Positions 1 through 10,846 are shown, counted from the first letter of the stretch. The stretch is DNA of 64,000 bases from Paraburkholderia bryophila (GCF_013409255.1 NZ_JACCAS010000001.1:3658001-3722000); one strand, 5' to 3'. The notes: generated by a model not told the origin, from the letters alone. Program-made: numbers and translations.

Positions 1-1247
1 TCCACCGTTTCCTTGCGCCGTTTGTAGATCGCCTTGCCCCAGTCGGTCAGGCGACGCGCATCGACGCGCTCCTTCGCGCGCTCCCATACGTGCCGGATGA
101 CCACCTTCACATGGTTTGCGCTCGTCGTGCATTGGCCGCGCGCCTCACAGGTGCCGCAGCGCGACGGATCGGACCTGAACTCCTGATAGCCCGCGCGGTT
201 TGTCGTGCTGTAGCGCAGTACCTGCCCGCGTGGGCACGTGTATTCCTCGCGATACCGGCTGTATCTGAACTCGCGTTTGTAGAAGAACCCGGGCTTGTGA
301 TTCGGCGTGCGGTAGCCCATCACGCCCTCAATGCCGCGATCCTCCAGCCCCTGGCAGATTGCCGGCGTGAAGTAGCCCGCATCCAGCCCCACCGCCTGCA
401 CCTGGAAGCCAAAGCGTTCGCGCTGCCGGTCCAGCCGCGCCAGATACGGCTGGCTGTCGTGCACCGAGGCGGGTGTCACATGCGTGTCGGTGACGATTGA
501 ATAGCGCGCATCGACCGTGCGGTGATCCAGGTAGAAGAAGCCCGTGGGCTTGTCGTCGCGCACCATGTAGCCGCTGTCCGGGTCGGTGCGGCTGACCTTC
601 GTTTCCTTGCGCTCCGGTGTGGCAGCCGACCTCGAGCCCTCATCGTCGTCGGGGCCTTTGCGTTCGTCGCGCCGCAGCGGCTTCTTATCGTGCGCTGCCC
701 GGTCCGCATCGACCGCAGCGTCCAGCGCCGCCAGATAAGCCGAAGGCGCCTGTTCGAGCTGCACCAGATCAAACTTGCGCTTGTTGGCGTTCGCCTTCAG
801 GTGGGTGCTGTCGGTGTAGAGCACCCGTCCCTCGACCATGCCGCGCCCGATCGCCTGCTGCACGATTGCGTCGAAGATCTCCTGGTAGACCGTCGTGTCG
901 GTGAAGCGCCGTCGCCGGTTCTGCGAGAACGTCGAGGCGTCAGGCACCCGGTCCGTGAGCCGAAAGCGTGCAAACCACCGGTAGGCCACGTTGACCTGCA
1001 CCTCGCGCATGAGCTGGCGCTCACTGCGTACCCCGAACAGGTAGCCGATGAACAGCAATTTGAACATCACCACCGGATCGAGCGCTGGGCGCCCGTTGTC
1101 CGCGCAATACAGGTGCGCCACCTTCTCACGGATGAATTCGAAATCCACCGCCGCGTCGATCTGGCGCAGCAGGTGGTCCTTCGGCACGAGTTCCTCGAGC
1201 GTCACCATCTCGAGTTCGTGCTGCATGGGCGTCGGTGTCTTCAGCAT
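1..1247 (-). CDS. IS1182-family transposase, 5' part (runs off the window)
   Basis: This open frame has no stop before base 1, so only the first 415 or so codons are visible. It reads as a DDE transposase of the IS1182 type. An N-terminal stretch contains 'FKLLFIGYLFGVRSERQL' and is followed by 'DASTFSQNRRRRF', the family-typical N-terminal domain. Next comes 'VLYTDSTHLKAN', with the first acidic residue. A charged linker follows, then 'AVGLDAGYFTP' with the second Asp, and a cysteine cluster with the pattern CxxCxxxxxC near the visible end. I chose the start at 1247 because it gives M-L-K-T-P-T-P-M-Q-H-E-L; an alternative start lies seven codons downstream. The element would move by cut-and-paste. 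The upstream end of the insertion sequence should lie near 1300, but the inverted repeat cannot be confirmed because the partner end is outside the window. Confidence 0.85.
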   Translation of the reverse strand, partial: MLKTPTPMQHELEMVTLEELVPKDHLLRQIDAAVDFEFIREKVAHLYCADNGRPALDPVVMFKLLFIGYLFGVRSERQLMREVQVNVAYRWFARFRLTDRVPDASTFSQNRRRRFTDTTVYQEIFDAIVQQAIGRGMVEGRVLYTDSTHLKANANKRKFDLVQLEQAPSAYLAALDAAVDADRAAHDKKPLRRDERKGPDDDEGSRSAATPERKETKVSRTDPDSGYMVRDDKPTGFFYLDHRTVDARYSIVTDTHVTPASVHDSQPYLARLDRQRERFGFQVQAVGLDAGYFTPAICQGLEDRGIEGVMGYRTPNHKPGFFYKREFRYSRYREEYTCPRGQVLRYSTTNRAGYQEFRSDPSRCGTCEARGQCTTSANHVKVVIRHVWERAKERVDARRLTDWGKAIYKRRKETV

Positions 1248-1311
1248 GCCCCAATTAAACGACAAAGCCCGACGCAAGGCCAGGCTTTGGGGGTACTTTG
1301 TCAGCAGTCTG

Positions 1312-1336
1312 AACCCGCCAGTGGCGGGTTTTTTTG
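1312..1336 (+). terminator. GC-rich hairpin with T run
   Basis: AACCCGCC and GGCGGGTT form a stem with a 3-base loop, followed by a run of T. It has the form of an intrinsic terminator for rightward transcription. It lies about 65 bases upstream of the IS1182 transposase start, so it may shield the element or be part of its end. Confidence 0.5.
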
Positions 1337-1399
1337 TGTCTGAAGCGGTGGTGGCTTCAGCGAGTAGGGCGGGCTAAGCGCAAACCGCCGAGCCCCAAG

Positions 1400-1432
1400 C
1401 AAAAAAGCCCACCAAAGCGGGCTTTTTTGTGC
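1400..1432 (-). terminator. rpsT terminator
   Basis: An AAAAAAGCCC...GGGCTTTTTT inverted repeat lies about 45 bases past the rpsT stop, read on the minus strand. A/T runs flank both sides, so it could stop transcription in either direction. Confidence 0.75.
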
Positions 1433-1474
1433 AGCGGAAACAGGAGGTAGCCCACCGAAGCGGGCCGACCGAAA

Positions 1475-1753
1475 TTACTGCGCTGCGGGCGCTTGCAGAC
1501 CCTTGAGGGCTGCGGCGAGACGGCTCTTATTGCGAGCAGCCTTATTCTTGTGAACGATTTTCTTGTCGGCAATGATGTCGATGGTCTTCGACGATGCCTT
1601 GAAGATTTCAAGGGCCTTAGCCTTGTCGCCGGCGTCGATCGCCTTGCGGACAGCCTTGATGGCCGTGCGGAACTTCGAGCGCAGTGCCGAGTTGTGCGAG
1701 TTTGCCTTGGCGGCCTGGCGGGCGCGCTTACGTGCTTGTGCGGTATTAGCCAT
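1475..1753 (-). CDS. rpsT: 30S ribosomal protein S20
   Basis: This is a primary rRNA-binding protein of the 30S subunit that contacts 16S rRNA near the 5' domain and helix 44. The 92-residue product starts [13 protein letters not shown] and is rich in Lys, Arg and Ala throughout, with the usual '[15 protein letters not shown]' helix and '[11 protein letters not shown]' near the end. This is the full family length. It is monocistronic, with a clear terminator behind it and murJ divergent in front. Base use fits the flanking chromosome. Confidence 0.97.
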   Translation of the reverse strand: MANTAQARKRARQAAKANSHNSALRSKFRTAIKAVRKAIDAGDKAKALEIFKASSKTIDIIADKKIVHKNKAARNKSRLAAALKGLQAPAAQ

Positions 1754-2195
1754 GACGGTTCCTTATCCTGTTCCTGTTTCCAGTACCCGACCTTCAAGTG
1801 GTGAGGTGCTGCTTTTAATCCGAACTCCTGGAAGCGATTGCCCAAGAGCGCAAAAGTGTCGAAAAAATTCGATCGTACGACGCGAAGGCGGGCCGTGTTT
1901 CGGAGTATTCGAGGCTTTGAGCAGGTAGCGTGGTGCCGACCTGAACCCCGTCCGAAAGTTGAGCGAGCTTCGAAACCGGCGATTATAGCAACAAAATCAG
2001 GCACGTGGCAACGGGGAATGTGCTGTCCCGTTCGGGCCGGCCGCCAGGAATGCCCGTTAGATTGCGATCGGATCGAACGTCCGCGCGACAAATCTGTCCG
2101 ATTCGCGGTCTGCGCGATCCAATTGGTCGAATTCGGATCCAATTCGCGCTCCGGCTCGTCGTCCGCTCTTGCGGCACCCGTATAATAAGCGCCCC
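1754..2195. promoter_or_regulatory. rpsT/murJ divergent intergenic region with murJ promoter
   Basis: This 440-base stretch carries no credible gene. A perfect TATAAT lies at 2181-2186, ten bases before the murJ ATG at 2196. Transcription starting 6-7 bases after this hexamer would give murJ an almost leaderless message, since no Shine-Dalgarno sequence is visible between them. The -35 region is weak. The rpsT promoter must lie in the left half, but I see no hexamer good enough to name. Confidence 0.5.
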
Positions 2196-3746
2196 ATGAA
2201 TCTATTCCGAGCCCTGCTGACGGTCAGCGGCTTCACGCTGCTGTCGCGCGTGACCGGACTGGCCCGCGAAACGCTGATCGCACGCGCGTTCGGTGCCAGT
2301 CAATACACTGACGCGTTCTACGTCGCCTTCCGCATTCCGAACCTGCTGCGCCGTATTTCGGCCGAAGGCGCGTTTTCGCAAGCCTTCGTGCCGATCCTCG
2401 CCGAGTTCAAGAACAGCCAGGGGCACGACGCCACCAAGGCGCTGGTCGACGCCACGTCTACAGTGCTTGCGTGGGCGCTGGCGGTCATGTCGATTCTCGG
2501 CGTGGTGTTCGCGTCCGGCGTGGTGTTCGTCGTCGCGTCGGGTCTGGCGCACGAAGGCCACGCGTACACGCTCGCGGTCACCATGACCCGCATCATGTTC
2601 CCGTACATCATCTTCATCTCGCTGACGTCGCTGGCGTCGGGCGTGCTGAATACGTACAAGAACTTCTCGTTGCCCGCGTTCGCGCCGGTGCTGCTGAACG
2701 TCGCGTTTATCGCCGCGGCGGTGTTCGTCGCGCCGCGTATGAAAACGCCGGTCTATGCGCTTGCGTGGGCGGTGATCGTCGGCGGGGTGTTGCAGTTCAT
2801 CGTGCAATTGCCGGGGCTGAAGAAGATCGACATGATCCCGCGCATCGGCCTGAATCCGGTGAAGGCGCTCGCGCATCGCGGCGTGAAACGCGTGCTGTCG
2901 AAGATGGTGCCCGCCATGTTCGCCGTGTCGGTCGCGCAGATCAGTCTGATCATCAACACGAACATCGCGTCGCGCATCGGCCCGGGCGCTGTCTCGTGGA
3001 TCAATTACGCCGATCGGCTGATGGAGTTTCCGACTGCGCTGCTGGGCGTCGCGCTCGGCACGATTTTGCTGCCGAGCCTGTCGAAAGCGCACGTCGACGC
3101 CGATCCGCACGAGTATTCGTCGTTGCTCGACTGGGGCCTGCGCGTCACGTTCCTGCTGGCCGCGCCGAGCGCGATCGCGCTGTTTTTCTTCGCCGAGCCG
3201 CTGACCGCCGTGCTGTTCCACTACGGCAAGTTCGACGGCAATTCGGTCGTGATGGTGAGCCGCGCGCTGTCCGCGTACGGCGTCGGCCTGATTGGCCTGA
3301 TTCTGATCAAGATCCTCGCGCCGGGTTTCTACGCGAAGCAGGACATCAAAACACCGGTGAAGATCGGCGTGGTCGTGCTGGTGCTGACGCAGCTCAGCAA
3401 CTACGTATTCGTGCCGATTTTCGCGCATGCCGGCCTCACGCTGAGCGTCGGGCTCGGCGCGTGCGGCAATGCGCTGCTGCTGTTTCTGGGTCTGCGCAAG
3501 CGCGGTATTTATATGCCGTCGAACGGTTGGCTCAAATTTTTCGTGCAATTGCTCGGCGCCTGTCTGGTGCTGGCGGGCGTGATGCACTGGCTGGCCATCA
3601 GTTTCGACTGGATCGGCATGCATGACCGGCCGGTCGACCGGATCGCGTTGCTGGCGGCGTGCCTCGTTCTGTTCGCCGCGCTATATTTCGGTATGCTTTG
3701 GCTGATGGGCTTCAAGTACGCGTATTTCAAAAGACGAGTGAAGTGA
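2196..3746 (+). CDS. murJ: Lipid II flippase MurJ
   Basis: This is an inner-membrane MOP-superfamily transporter that moves lipid II to the periplasmic face for peptidoglycan synthesis. The 516-residue protein begins MNLFRALLTVSGFTLLSRVTG, has about 14 hydrophobic segments, and contains the conserved early motif 'GLARETLIARAFGASQYTDAFYVAFRIPNLLRR'-type stretch (near residues 25-57). The C-terminus is basic (FKRRVK). Length and pattern match the family (formerly MviN). The start at 2196 is favoured over an upstream in-frame ATG at 2169, because the upstream codons overlap the TATAAT box. The SirB1-type gene follows 5 bases downstream, so the two are probably co-transcribed. Confidence 0.96.
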   Translation: MNLFRALLTVSGFTLLSRVTGLARETLIARAFGASQYTDAFYVAFRIPNLLRRISAEGAFSQAFVPILAEFKNSQGHDATKALVDATSTVLAWALAVMSILGVVFASGVVFVVASGLAHEGHAYTLAVTMTRIMFPYIIFISLTSLASGVLNTYKNFSLPAFAPVLLNVAFIAAAVFVAPRMKTPVYALAWAVIVGGVLQFIVQLPGLKKIDMIPRIGLNPVKALAHRGVKRVLSKMVPAMFAVSVAQISLIINTNIASRIGPGAVSWINYADRLMEFPTALLGVALGTILLPSLSKAHVDADPHEYSSLLDWGLRVTFLLAAPSAIALFFFAEPLTAVLFHYGKFDGNSVVMVSRALSAYGVGLIGLILIKILAPGFYAKQDIKTPVKIGVVVLVLTQLSNYVFVPIFAHAGLTLSVGLGACGNALLLFLGLRKRGIYMPSNGWLKFFVQLLGACLVLAGVMHWLAISFDWIGMHDRPVDRIALLAACLVLFAALYFGMLWLMGFKYAYFKRRVK

Positions 3747-3751
3747 TCACG

Positions 3752-4594
3752 ATGACGCGAGTTCTCGACTATTTCAGCACGCTCGTCGCGGAAGACGACA
3801 GCCTGCCGCTCACCGAGGCGGCGCTCTCGCTAGCGCAGGACGCTTATCCGGACCTCGATCTGCAAGGCACGCTGGCCGAGATCGATGAGTTGGTGGTGCG
3901 CCTGCAGCGCCGCATGCCGGACGACGCCGACATCCGGCAGAAGGTCGGCATTCTGAATCGCTTTTTCTTCCGCGAGCTGGGTTTCGCCAGAAACCTCAAC
4001 GATTACGAAGACCCCGACAACAGCCATCTGAACGCGGTGCTCAAGCGTCGCCGCGGCATTCCGATTTCGCTCGCGGTGCTGTACCTGGAAATGGCCGAGC
4101 AGATCGGGATTCCGGTGCGTGGCGTGTCGTTTCCGGGGCACTTTCTGCTGCGCGTCACCACGCCCGACGGCGACGTGATGCTCGATCCGACCAACGGACA
4201 TTCGCTGTCCGAGTCGCAGATGGTGGAGATGCTGGAGCCTTATGTGGCGTCGGCCAGCGACTCGGTGAGCCGGGCGTTGCGCATGCTGCTGCAACCGGCC
4301 ACGCGGCGCGAGATCATCGCGCGAATGCTGCGCAATCTGAAGTCCACGTATCTTCAGACGGAACGTTGGCAGCGCCTGCTGGCGGTGCAGCAGCGTCTGG
4401 TGATCCTGCTGCCGAACAGTATCGAAGAGGTGCGGGATCGCGGCTTCGCTTATGCGCGGCTCGATTATTTGCGCCCCGCGCTCGAAGACCTCGAGCGCTA
4501 TCTCGGCGATTGTCCGGATGCCGAGGACGCGACCGTCGTGGAATCGCAGTTGCATGAGTTGCGGCAACGCACGCAGCACAACGACGGCGATTAA
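3752..4594 (+). CDS. SirB1-family protein (transglutaminase-like plus TPR)
   Basis: This 280-residue cytoplasmic protein has the SirB1/'tetratricopeptide repeat' layout. A transglutaminase-like core lies at about residues 40-160, with 'NHLNAVLKRRRGIPISLAVLYLEMA'-like sequence and 'VRGVSFPGHFLLRV' (the His is the family-conserved one). It is followed by helical repeats ('LLAVQQRLVILLPNSIEEVRDRGFAYARLDYLRPALEDLERYL'-type, about residues 210-265). The precise function is unknown; the family is widespread in proteobacteria. It starts five bases after murJ, and the pair probably form an operon ended by the hairpin at 4621. The start was chosen at the ATG of MTRVLDYF. Confidence 0.85.
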   Translation: MTRVLDYFSTLVAEDDSLPLTEAALSLAQDAYPDLDLQGTLAEIDELVVRLQRRMPDDADIRQKVGILNRFFFRELGFARNLNDYEDPDNSHLNAVLKRRRGIPISLAVLYLEMAEQIGIPVRGVSFPGHFLLRVTTPDGDVMLDPTNGHSLSESQMVEMLEPYVASASDSVSRALRMLLQPATRREIIARMLRNLKSTYLQTERWQRLLAVQQRLVILLPNSIEEVRDRGFAYARLDYLRPALEDLERYLGDCPDAEDATVVESQLHELRQRTQHNDGD

Positions 4595-4620
4595 CGTCTC
4601 CTATTCAAACCAGACGCAAT

Positions 4621-4659
4621 AAAAAAAGCCTGTGCATGATTCATGCACAGGCTTTTTTT
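4621..4659. terminator. Bidirectional terminator
   Basis: A run of A, a long stem (GCCTGTGCATGA with TCATGCACAGGC) and a run of T lie between two convergent genes, murJ-sirB1 on the left and the SDR gene on the right. It should serve both. Confidence 0.9.
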
Positions 4660-4713
4660 GCATTGACGCACGCCGCCGGATCGAACCCAGCGGCGCAGCG
4701 CGGCTCAATCAAG

Positions 4714-5472
4714 TTACTTCGGCTGCATCCGGATCGCGCCGTCCAGACGAATCACTTCGCCATTGAGCATCGGATTGTCGAAGATCTGCTTGGCCAGCAT
4801 CGCGTATTCGATCGGCTTGCCGAGGCGCGGGGGGAACGGCACCATCGCGCCGAGGGCGTCCTGCACTTCCTGCGGCATGCCGAGCAGCATCGGCGTTTCG
4901 AAGATGCCCGGCGCGATCGTCATGACGCGGATCGCGTTGCGCGACAGGTCGCGGGCGATCGGCAGCGTCATGCCGGCCACGCCGGCTTTCGACGCCGCAT
5001 AAGCCGCCTGGCCGATCTGGCCGTCGAACGCCGCCACCGACGCCGTGTTGACGATCACGCCACGCTCGCCATTCGCGTTCGGCTCGTTCTTCGACATGGC
5101 CGCGGCCGCGAGCCGGACCATGTTGAAGGTGCCGATCAGGTTGATCGAGATGGTGCGCGAGAACGACTCGAGCGGATGCGGGCCGTCTTTGCCCACCGTT
5201 TTGACGGCCGGCGCGACACCGGCGCAATTGATCAGGCCGCGCAGCGTGCCGAGCTTCGTGGCGGCTTCGACGGCTTGCGTCGCGTCGTCTTCGCGGCTCA
5301 CGTCGCATTTGACGAACACGCCGCCGAGTTCCTGCGCGAGCGCCTGGCCGGCCGCTTCGTTCAGGTCGGCGAGCACCACCTTGCCGCCGTTCTCGACGAA
5401 CAGGCGCGCGGTTGCGGCGCCGAGACCCGATGCACCACCGGTGATCAGGAATACGTTGTCACGAATCTCCAT
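4714..5472 (-). CDS. Short-chain dehydrogenase, 3-hydroxyacyl-CoA dehydrogenase type
   Basis: This 252-residue classical SDR is probably NAD-dependent. It shows the TGGASGLG cofactor loop near residue 11, Asp in 'VVLADL' (preference for NAD), 'INCAGVAP' for the central strand, and the catalytic Ser ('VNTASVAA') with Tyr-x-x-x-Lys ('YAASK'). The overall sequence resembles human HSD17B10 (type II 3-hydroxyacyl-CoA dehydrogenase), including '[10 protein letters not shown]' and '[12 protein letters not shown]' at the end. This suggests a role in fatty or branched-chain acyl-CoA oxidation, but the substrate cannot be read from sequence. It is monocistronic and convergent with sirB1. Confidence 0.85.
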   Translation of the reverse strand: MEIRDNVFLITGGASGLGAATARLFVENGGKVVLADLNEAAGQALAQELGGVFVKCDVSREDDATQAVEAATKLGTLRGLINCAGVAPAVKTVGKDGPHPLESFSRTISINLIGTFNMVRLAAAAMSKNEPNANGERGVIVNTASVAAFDGQIGQAAYAASKAGVAGMTLPIARDLSRNAIRVMTIAPGIFETPMLLGMPQEVQDALGAMVPFPPRLGKPIEYAMLAKQIFDNPMLNGEVIRLDGAIRMQPK

Positions 5473-5680
5473 GTCTTCTCCTTTGCGACGGTTTGTTCAG
5501 TTGTGTCTGGGTCGAATATCTTTTCGATAATCGATTGTAACGGCTATGTTGCAACGCGGAAAGCGCGGCGGCTGCATCGGCAGGCCGGCGGCCTTTCGAC
5601 CTCAAACCGCTACGGATGGCTAATCAATCCTAATCGCGACGGCTCAAGGTGAACTTGACAAAAGTCACGCCGCAGAACGA

Positions 5681-5708
5681 AAAAACCCGCCGGCAAGGGC
5701 GGGTTTTT
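5681..5708 (-). terminator. adk terminator
   Basis: An AAAAACCCGCC...GGGCGGGTTTTT hairpin lies about 30 bases past the adk stop on the minus strand. Confidence 0.8.
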
Positions 5709-5736
5709 CATCGGACAAACTCGGTGCGAGGCGCGC

Positions 5737-6417
<681 letters not shown>

Positions 6418-6615
6418 CTATGTGAATTCTTGGGTGGCGCTGCAGTCATCCCACGATGCGTCGAGGGGGCCGCGTCGACTGCCGAGGTGAATCTTGCGCT
6501 GCACGTCGAGACGACGGCGCTGCAAAGACGACCACGGCGCGAGCGGGCAAACCCTGACTCTCGCTTGTCACGGGAGGCGCGCACAACCGTCCGATTATGC
6601 CATGGGTTTTTCTGC

Positions 6616-7416
6616 TCAAGACCCGAATAAAGCCTGCACGCGTGCGAGATCGGCGGGTGTGTCGACGCCGGGCAGCGGCGCGTTGTCGGTGACGCGCACC
6701 GCGATGCGCTCGCCATGCCACATGGCGCGCAATTGTTCGAGCGCTTCGACCTGTTCGATTGGCGAGATCGCGAGCGTGGGGTAGGTGCGCAGGAATTGCG
6801 CGCGATACGCATACAGCCCGATATGCCGGTAGACGACCGCGGGGGCCGGCGGCGTGGGCATCGACGCGACATTCGGCCAATGCGGCTGGTAAGCGTCGCG
6901 CGACCAGGGAATCGGCGCACGCGAAAAGTACAGCGCCACGCCGCGCGCGTCGAGCACGACCTTGACGACGTTCGGGTTGAAGATTTCAGCCGGGTCGGTG
7001 ATCGGATGCGCGGCGGTGGCGATCGCGCAGCCGTGGCTCGCCGCGAGGTGCGACGCAACGCCGCACACCAGCGCCGGATCGATCAGCGGTTCGTCGCCCT
7101 GCACGTTGACGACGATCGTGTCGTCGCTCCAGCCGAACTGCGCGGCGACTTCCGCGAGACGGTCCGTGCCCGACGGATGATCGGCGCGCGTGAGCACGGC
7201 TTCGAAGCCGTGGTCGCGAGCCGCGTCGAGCACCGCTTGCGCGTCTGAGGCGATCAGCACCTGCTGGGCGCCCGATTCGCGTGCACGTTCGGCGACCCGC
7301 ACCACCATCGGCTTGCCGCCGATGTCGGCGAGCGGCTTGTTCGGCAGACGCGTCGAAGCGAGCCGGGCCGGCACGACGGCGATGAACGGGGGAGTGGTGG
7401 CGTTGGCTTGGGTCAT
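6616..7416 (-). CDS. kdsB: CMP-Kdo synthetase
   Basis: 3-deoxy-manno-octulosonate cytidylyltransferase activates Kdo with CTP for lipopolysaccharide inner-core synthesis. The 266-residue product begins [25 protein letters not shown]. The N-terminal nucleotide-binding '[14 protein letters not shown]' motif is at about residues 16-29, with '[10 protein letters not shown]' and '[10 protein letters not shown]' further on, all typical of the family. It lies 15 bases downstream of the Trm112-type gene, and the neighbouring lpxK also serves lipid A, so these form a lipopolysaccharide gene cluster. Confidence 0.97.
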   Translation of the reverse strand: MTQANATTPPFIAVVPARLASTRLPNKPLADIGGKPMVVRVAERARESGAQQVLIASDAQAVLDAARDHGFEAVLTRADHPSGTDRLAEVAAQFGWSDDTIVVNVQGDEPLIDPALVCGVASHLAASHGCAIATAAHPITDPAEIFNPNVVKVVLDARGVALYFSRAPIPWSRDAYQPHWPNVASMPTPPAPAVVYRHIGLYAYRAQFLRTYPTLAISPIEQVEALEQLRAMWHGERIAVRVTDNAPLPGVDTPADLARVQALFGS

Positions 7417-7431
7417 CGGAAGATTGACGCG

Positions 7432-7635
7432 TTACGCCACCGAACCCGGATTCAGATCGACCGGTGTGCCTTCCACGGTCTGCCGTGCTTCGTCGACCAG
7501 CATGACGGGAATGCCGTCGCGGATCGGATAAGCCAACTTGTCCGCGTTGCAGATCAGTTCCTGCGCGGCGCGGTCGTAGCTGAGCGGGCCCTTGCAGATC
7601 GGGCAGACGAGAATTTCAAGCAGGCGAGCGTCCAC
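7432..7635 (-). CDS. Trm112-family small zinc protein
   Basis: This 67-residue protein reads (M)[20 protein letters not shown]...[21 protein letters not shown]. One CxxC pair and one later Cys fit the Trm112/YcaR fold, a small protein that in other organisms partners with methyltransferases. The start is a GTG at 7635; the in-frame ATG further upstream would add poorly conserved residues. Its 5' end overlaps the 3' end of lpxK by about 20 bases, so translation is probably coupled. This lpxK-ycaR-kdsB order is common in proteobacteria. Confidence 0.88.
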   Translation of the reverse strand: MDARLLEILVCPICKGPLSYDRAAQELICNADKLAYPIRDGIPVMLVDEARQTVEGTPVDLNPGSVA

Positions 7636-8632
7636 GGACTTTCTCCACAACTAATGCAATGAGGCGATGATCGAGCGCGGCTTCGACCGGGACAACCCAG
7701 ATGCGCGCGTCGTGCCAGGACCCTAATTTTACCGCATCCTTTTCCGTTATCAGGATCGTGTCGGCGTCCACGTCGGTAAATGGATTGCGCTCGAACGCGT
7801 AGTGATCGGGCAGCGCGCGGGTGGCCGGCGCGAGACCGGCGGCGCGCAACGTCGCGAAAAAGCGCTCGGGCGCGCCGATGCCGGCCGCGGCCAGCACGCG
7901 CTCGCCGCTGAATTGCGCGAGCGGACGACGCAGCGCGGGATTGTCCAGGTGCCAGGCGTCGGCGGGGGCGAGTGGCAACGCGAAGGTGTTCGGCCACGCG
8001 GGCAAGGTGCGCGCATACGGATCGTTGACGAGCGTCGCATCGCGACGGCGCGACAGCGGCTCGCGCAGCGGACCGGCCGGCAGCAGAAAGCCGTTGCCGC
8101 CGAGCCGGTGGTCGAACACCACGAGTTCTGCGTCGCGCTTCAGGCGGTAATGCTGCAAGCCGTCGTCGCTGACAATCACGTCGACTTCGCGATGCGCGGC
8201 GCACAGCGCCTGCGCGGCGGCCACGCGGTCCGGACAGACCCACACCGGCGCACCGGTGCGACGCGCGATCAGCAACGGTTCGTCGCCGCCGACGTTCGCC
8301 GCCGAAGCCGGCGTGACCGGCGTCGGCGCTTTCACGCGCGCGCCGTAGCCGCGCGACACCACGCCGGGGGTGAAGCCCGCGGCGCGCAAGGCTTCCACCA
8401 GCGCGATCACGGTCGGCGTCTTGCCGGTGCCGCCGACGGTCACATTGCCGACCACCACGACCGGCACGCCGACGCGCACGGATTTGAGCCAGCCGAGGGA
8501 AAACGCGGCGCGGCGCGCGGCGGCGATCACGCCGAACACGCAGGCGAAGGGCGTCAGCGCCCATGCGAGCGGGCCGCGCTGCTGCCATTCGCGCGCGAGG
8601 CGTGCTTCGAGGCGGTCGTTGAAGTCGCTCAT
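7616..8632 (-). CDS. lpxK: Tetraacyldisaccharide 4'-kinase
   Basis: It phosphorylates the 4' position of the lipid A disaccharide at the inner membrane. The 338-residue product has a hydrophobic N-terminal segment ('[23 protein letters not shown]', about residues 20-42), the P-loop '[15 protein letters not shown]' at about 57-71, '[10 protein letters not shown]', '[14 protein letters not shown]' and a late 'ITEKDAVKL'. All are diagnostic of LpxK. The start is the ATG at 8632; a TTG two codons upstream is possible. It overlaps the Trm112-type gene. Confidence 0.95.
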   Translation of the reverse strand: MSDFNDRLEARLAREWQQRGPLAWALTPFACVFGVIAAARRAAFSLGWLKSVRVGVPVVVVGNVTVGGTGKTPTVIALVEALRAAGFTPGVVSRGYGARVKAPTPVTPASAANVGGDEPLLIARRTGAPVWVCPDRVAAAQALCAAHREVDVIVSDDGLQHYRLKRDAELVVFDHRLGGNGFLLPAGPLREPLSRRRDATLVNDPYARTLPAWPNTFALPLAPADAWHLDNPALRRPLAQFSGERVLAAAGIGAPERFFATLRAAGLAPATRALPDHYAFERNPFTDVDADTILITEKDAVKLGSWHDARIWVVPVEAALDHRLIALVVEKVRGRSPA

Positions 8633-9247
8633 GGGCAAGTCGTGTGGACGAACAGCGCGCTGTCCGCCGAAGCGGGCCGGCGCGGCGGCATCAAGGCGTC
8701 GGCCGCAAGACGGGACGTCAGGCCGGACATACTACGCGGGGTCAGCATCAACGCGGTTCTCCGGACGATCAAAAAGTGAGGCGGAAACACTCCAGCAGCA
8801 GCGGGTGACAACCGGTGACGACCAGCGGCAGAGCCTCGCTCATCCACGCAGTGCACCGCGCTTCGCTGGGCTTACGGTTTGCCGTCAGAACCCACCACTC
8901 TAGCGCGCGAGCGTCCAGCCCGGCAAGTCGCCCGACTTGACAAAGACGCGAATTCAGCCCTTCTCACGCGCTTCGCAGCCTGTGGATAACTTTGTGGAGA
9001 ACCTGCCGCCCAACCGGCCGAGAAGGCCGTTCCGAGCGCTCCGCATCGGCAATGATTCTCTTTAACGAGATATAAATGCTATATAAATCAACGGGATGAT
9101 TCGAGTTTCCGCGCTCTGGCGGGCGCTCTGGCGGGATTCGTCAGGCGTTTCCCGCCATGTGGACACTTTTAACAATTCACCCGCCGCGCTGGACGCGGAT
9201 GGCCGCTCGGTCTATCGTCTGTCCGGCCAGTCACAGACATTCCTCGC
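8633..9247. other. Intergenic region between lpxK and xseA
   Basis: The two genes diverge here across about 615 bases with no convincing gene; the open frames present are antisense or low-complexity. I looked for an ExbD/TolR-like remnant, which often precedes lpxK in relatives, and saw none. An AT-rich patch around 9060-9090 (TTTAACGAGATATAAATG) is the most promoter-like part and sits on the xseA side. Confidence 0.5.
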
Positions 9248-10627
9248 ATGAATCCCGAAAGCCCTTTTTCTTCGTCCGCTGCGCCCGGCGGTGAGGTCGT
9301 CGTGCCCGTTTCCGCGCTCAATCGCGCGATCGGCACGATGCTCGAACGCTCTTTTCCGCTCGTCTGGGTGGCGGGCGAAGTGTCGAACTTCACGCGCGCC
9401 GCGAGCGGCCACTGGTACTTCTCGATCAAGGACGCGCAAGCGCAGATGCGTTGCGTGATGTTCCGCGGCCGAGCGCAATACGCCGAGTTCACGCCGCGCG
9501 AAGGCGACCGCATCGAAGTGCGCGCACTCGTGACGATGTACGAGCCGCGCGGCGAGTTGCAACTGAATGTGGAAGCGGTGCGCCGCACCGGACAAGGGCG
9601 GCTTTACGAAGCGTTCTTGCGTCTGAAAGCGCAGCTCGAAGCGGAAGGGCTCTTCGCCGCCGAACGCAAACGCGCGCTGCCATCGCATCCGCGATCGATC
9701 GGCATCGTCACGTCGCTACAGGCCGCCGCGTTGCGCGACGTGCTGACCACGCTGTCGCGCCGTGCGCCGCATATTCCGGTGATCGTCTATCCGGCGCCGG
9801 TGCAGGGCGTGGGTGTCAGCGCCAAACTCGCGGCGATGGTCGACGCCGCCAATGCGCGCCGCGAAGTCGACGTGCTGATCGTGTGCCGCGGCGGCGGTTC
9901 GATCGAAGATCTGTGGGCCTTCAACGAAGAAGTGCTGGCGCGCGCGATCGCCGAAAGCGCGATCCCGGTGGTGAGCGGCGTCGGTCACGAAACCGATTTC
10001 ACGATCGCCGATTTCGCCGCCGACGTGCGCGCGCCGACCCCAACCGGCGCCGCCGAACTCGTCAGCCCGCAACGCGTGCTCTTGCTGCGCGAACTCGATC
10101 AGCGGCATGCCACGCTCGCGCGCGACTTTGGCCGCATGATGGAGCGGCGTGCCCAGCAACTCGACTGGCTCGCGCGCCGGCTGGTGTCGCCGGCCGAGCG
10201 TCTGACGCGGCAACGCACGCATTTGCAGCAGTTGAGCGTGCGGCTTGCGTCGGCGGGCGCGCGCCCCGTGCGCGACGCGCGAGCGCGGTTTTCGCTGTTG
10301 CAGATGCGCTGGCAGCGCTGGCGTCCCGATCTCGCCGCGCATCAGGCGAAGCTGGGCAATCTCACGCAACGTCTGGACGCGGCATTGTTACGCCAGCATG
10401 AACGTCAGAGCGCGAAGATCGGCACGCTTGCCGCGCGGCTCGAAGTGCTGAGCCCGCAGCGCACGCTGGAGCGCGGCTATGCGGCGGTGCTCGATGCGCA
10501 GAACGGTCGCGCGGTGCGCGCGCCGTCGTCGTTGAAGCCGGGGCGGCGTCTCACCGTGCATCTCGCGGAAGGGTCCGCGGATATCGCAATCGCCGACGTG
10601 CAAGCCCGCCTCACCGACGGTTTCTGA
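9248..10627 (+). CDS. xseA: Exodeoxyribonuclease VII large subunit
   Basis: This is the catalytic large subunit of ExoVII, a bidirectional single-strand DNase in mismatch repair. The 459-residue product has an OB-fold domain at about residues 20-115 ('[23 protein letters not shown]'-type start, 'VMFRG'), the catalytic domain with '[16 protein letters not shown]', '[20 protein letters not shown]' and '[30 protein letters not shown]'-type motifs, a long coiled-coil region (about 290-400), and a C-terminal '[10 protein letters not shown]' tail. xseB is not adjacent. The leading residues are Ser/Pro-rich. Confidence 0.96.
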   Translation: MNPESPFSSSAAPGGEVVVPVSALNRAIGTMLERSFPLVWVAGEVSNFTRAASGHWYFSIKDAQAQMRCVMFRGRAQYAEFTPREGDRIEVRALVTMYEPRGELQLNVEAVRRTGQGRLYEAFLRLKAQLEAEGLFAAERKRALPSHPRSIGIVTSLQAAALRDVLTTLSRRAPHIPVIVYPAPVQGVGVSAKLAAMVDAANARREVDVLIVCRGGGSIEDLWAFNEEVLARAIAESAIPVVSGVGHETDFTIADFAADVRAPTPTGAAELVSPQRVLLLRELDQRHATLARDFGRMMERRAQQLDWLARRLVSPAERLTRQRTHLQQLSVRLASAGARPVRDARARFSLLQMRWQRWRPDLAAHQAKLGNLTQRLDAALLRQHERQSAKIGTLAARLEVLSPQRTLERGYAAVLDAQNGRAVRAPSSLKPGRRLTVHLAEGSADIAIADVQARLTDGF

Positions 10628-10755
10628 GCCATCGCCGAAGGTCCTCGAACGCTGCATTTTCGACCGCCGAGAAGGGCGGGCACATCGCGTGCGACAGCAC
10701 TAATTACGCGCTATGTGCGGCATGTTCGCCGATGCCGGGCATAAAGTCCGTTGGT

Positions 10756-10784
10756 TTGCGGGGTTATTCCAACTCGCCTACAAT
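10756..10784 (+). promoter_or_regulatory. sodB promoter (sigma-70 type)
   Basis: TTGCGG at 10756-10761 and TACAAT at 10779-10784 are separated by exactly 17 bases, about 60 bases before the sodB start. An AAAGGAA Shine-Dalgarno sequence follows near 10835-10841. Confidence 0.65.
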
Positions 10785-10846
10785 CGAGTGCTCAAAAGTG
10801 TAGTCCGCAGACTCCCCCACAACAGATACAGACAAAGGAAAGCACC

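Noticed and set aside
90..1343. Plus-strand frames over the left edge
   Set aside because: They are antisense to the IS1182-type transposase, which reads cleanly on the minus strand.
2202..3623. 473-codon open frame on the minus strand
   Set aside because: It is antisense to murJ; high third-position GC opens such frames. The product is Arg/His/Gln-rich without domains.
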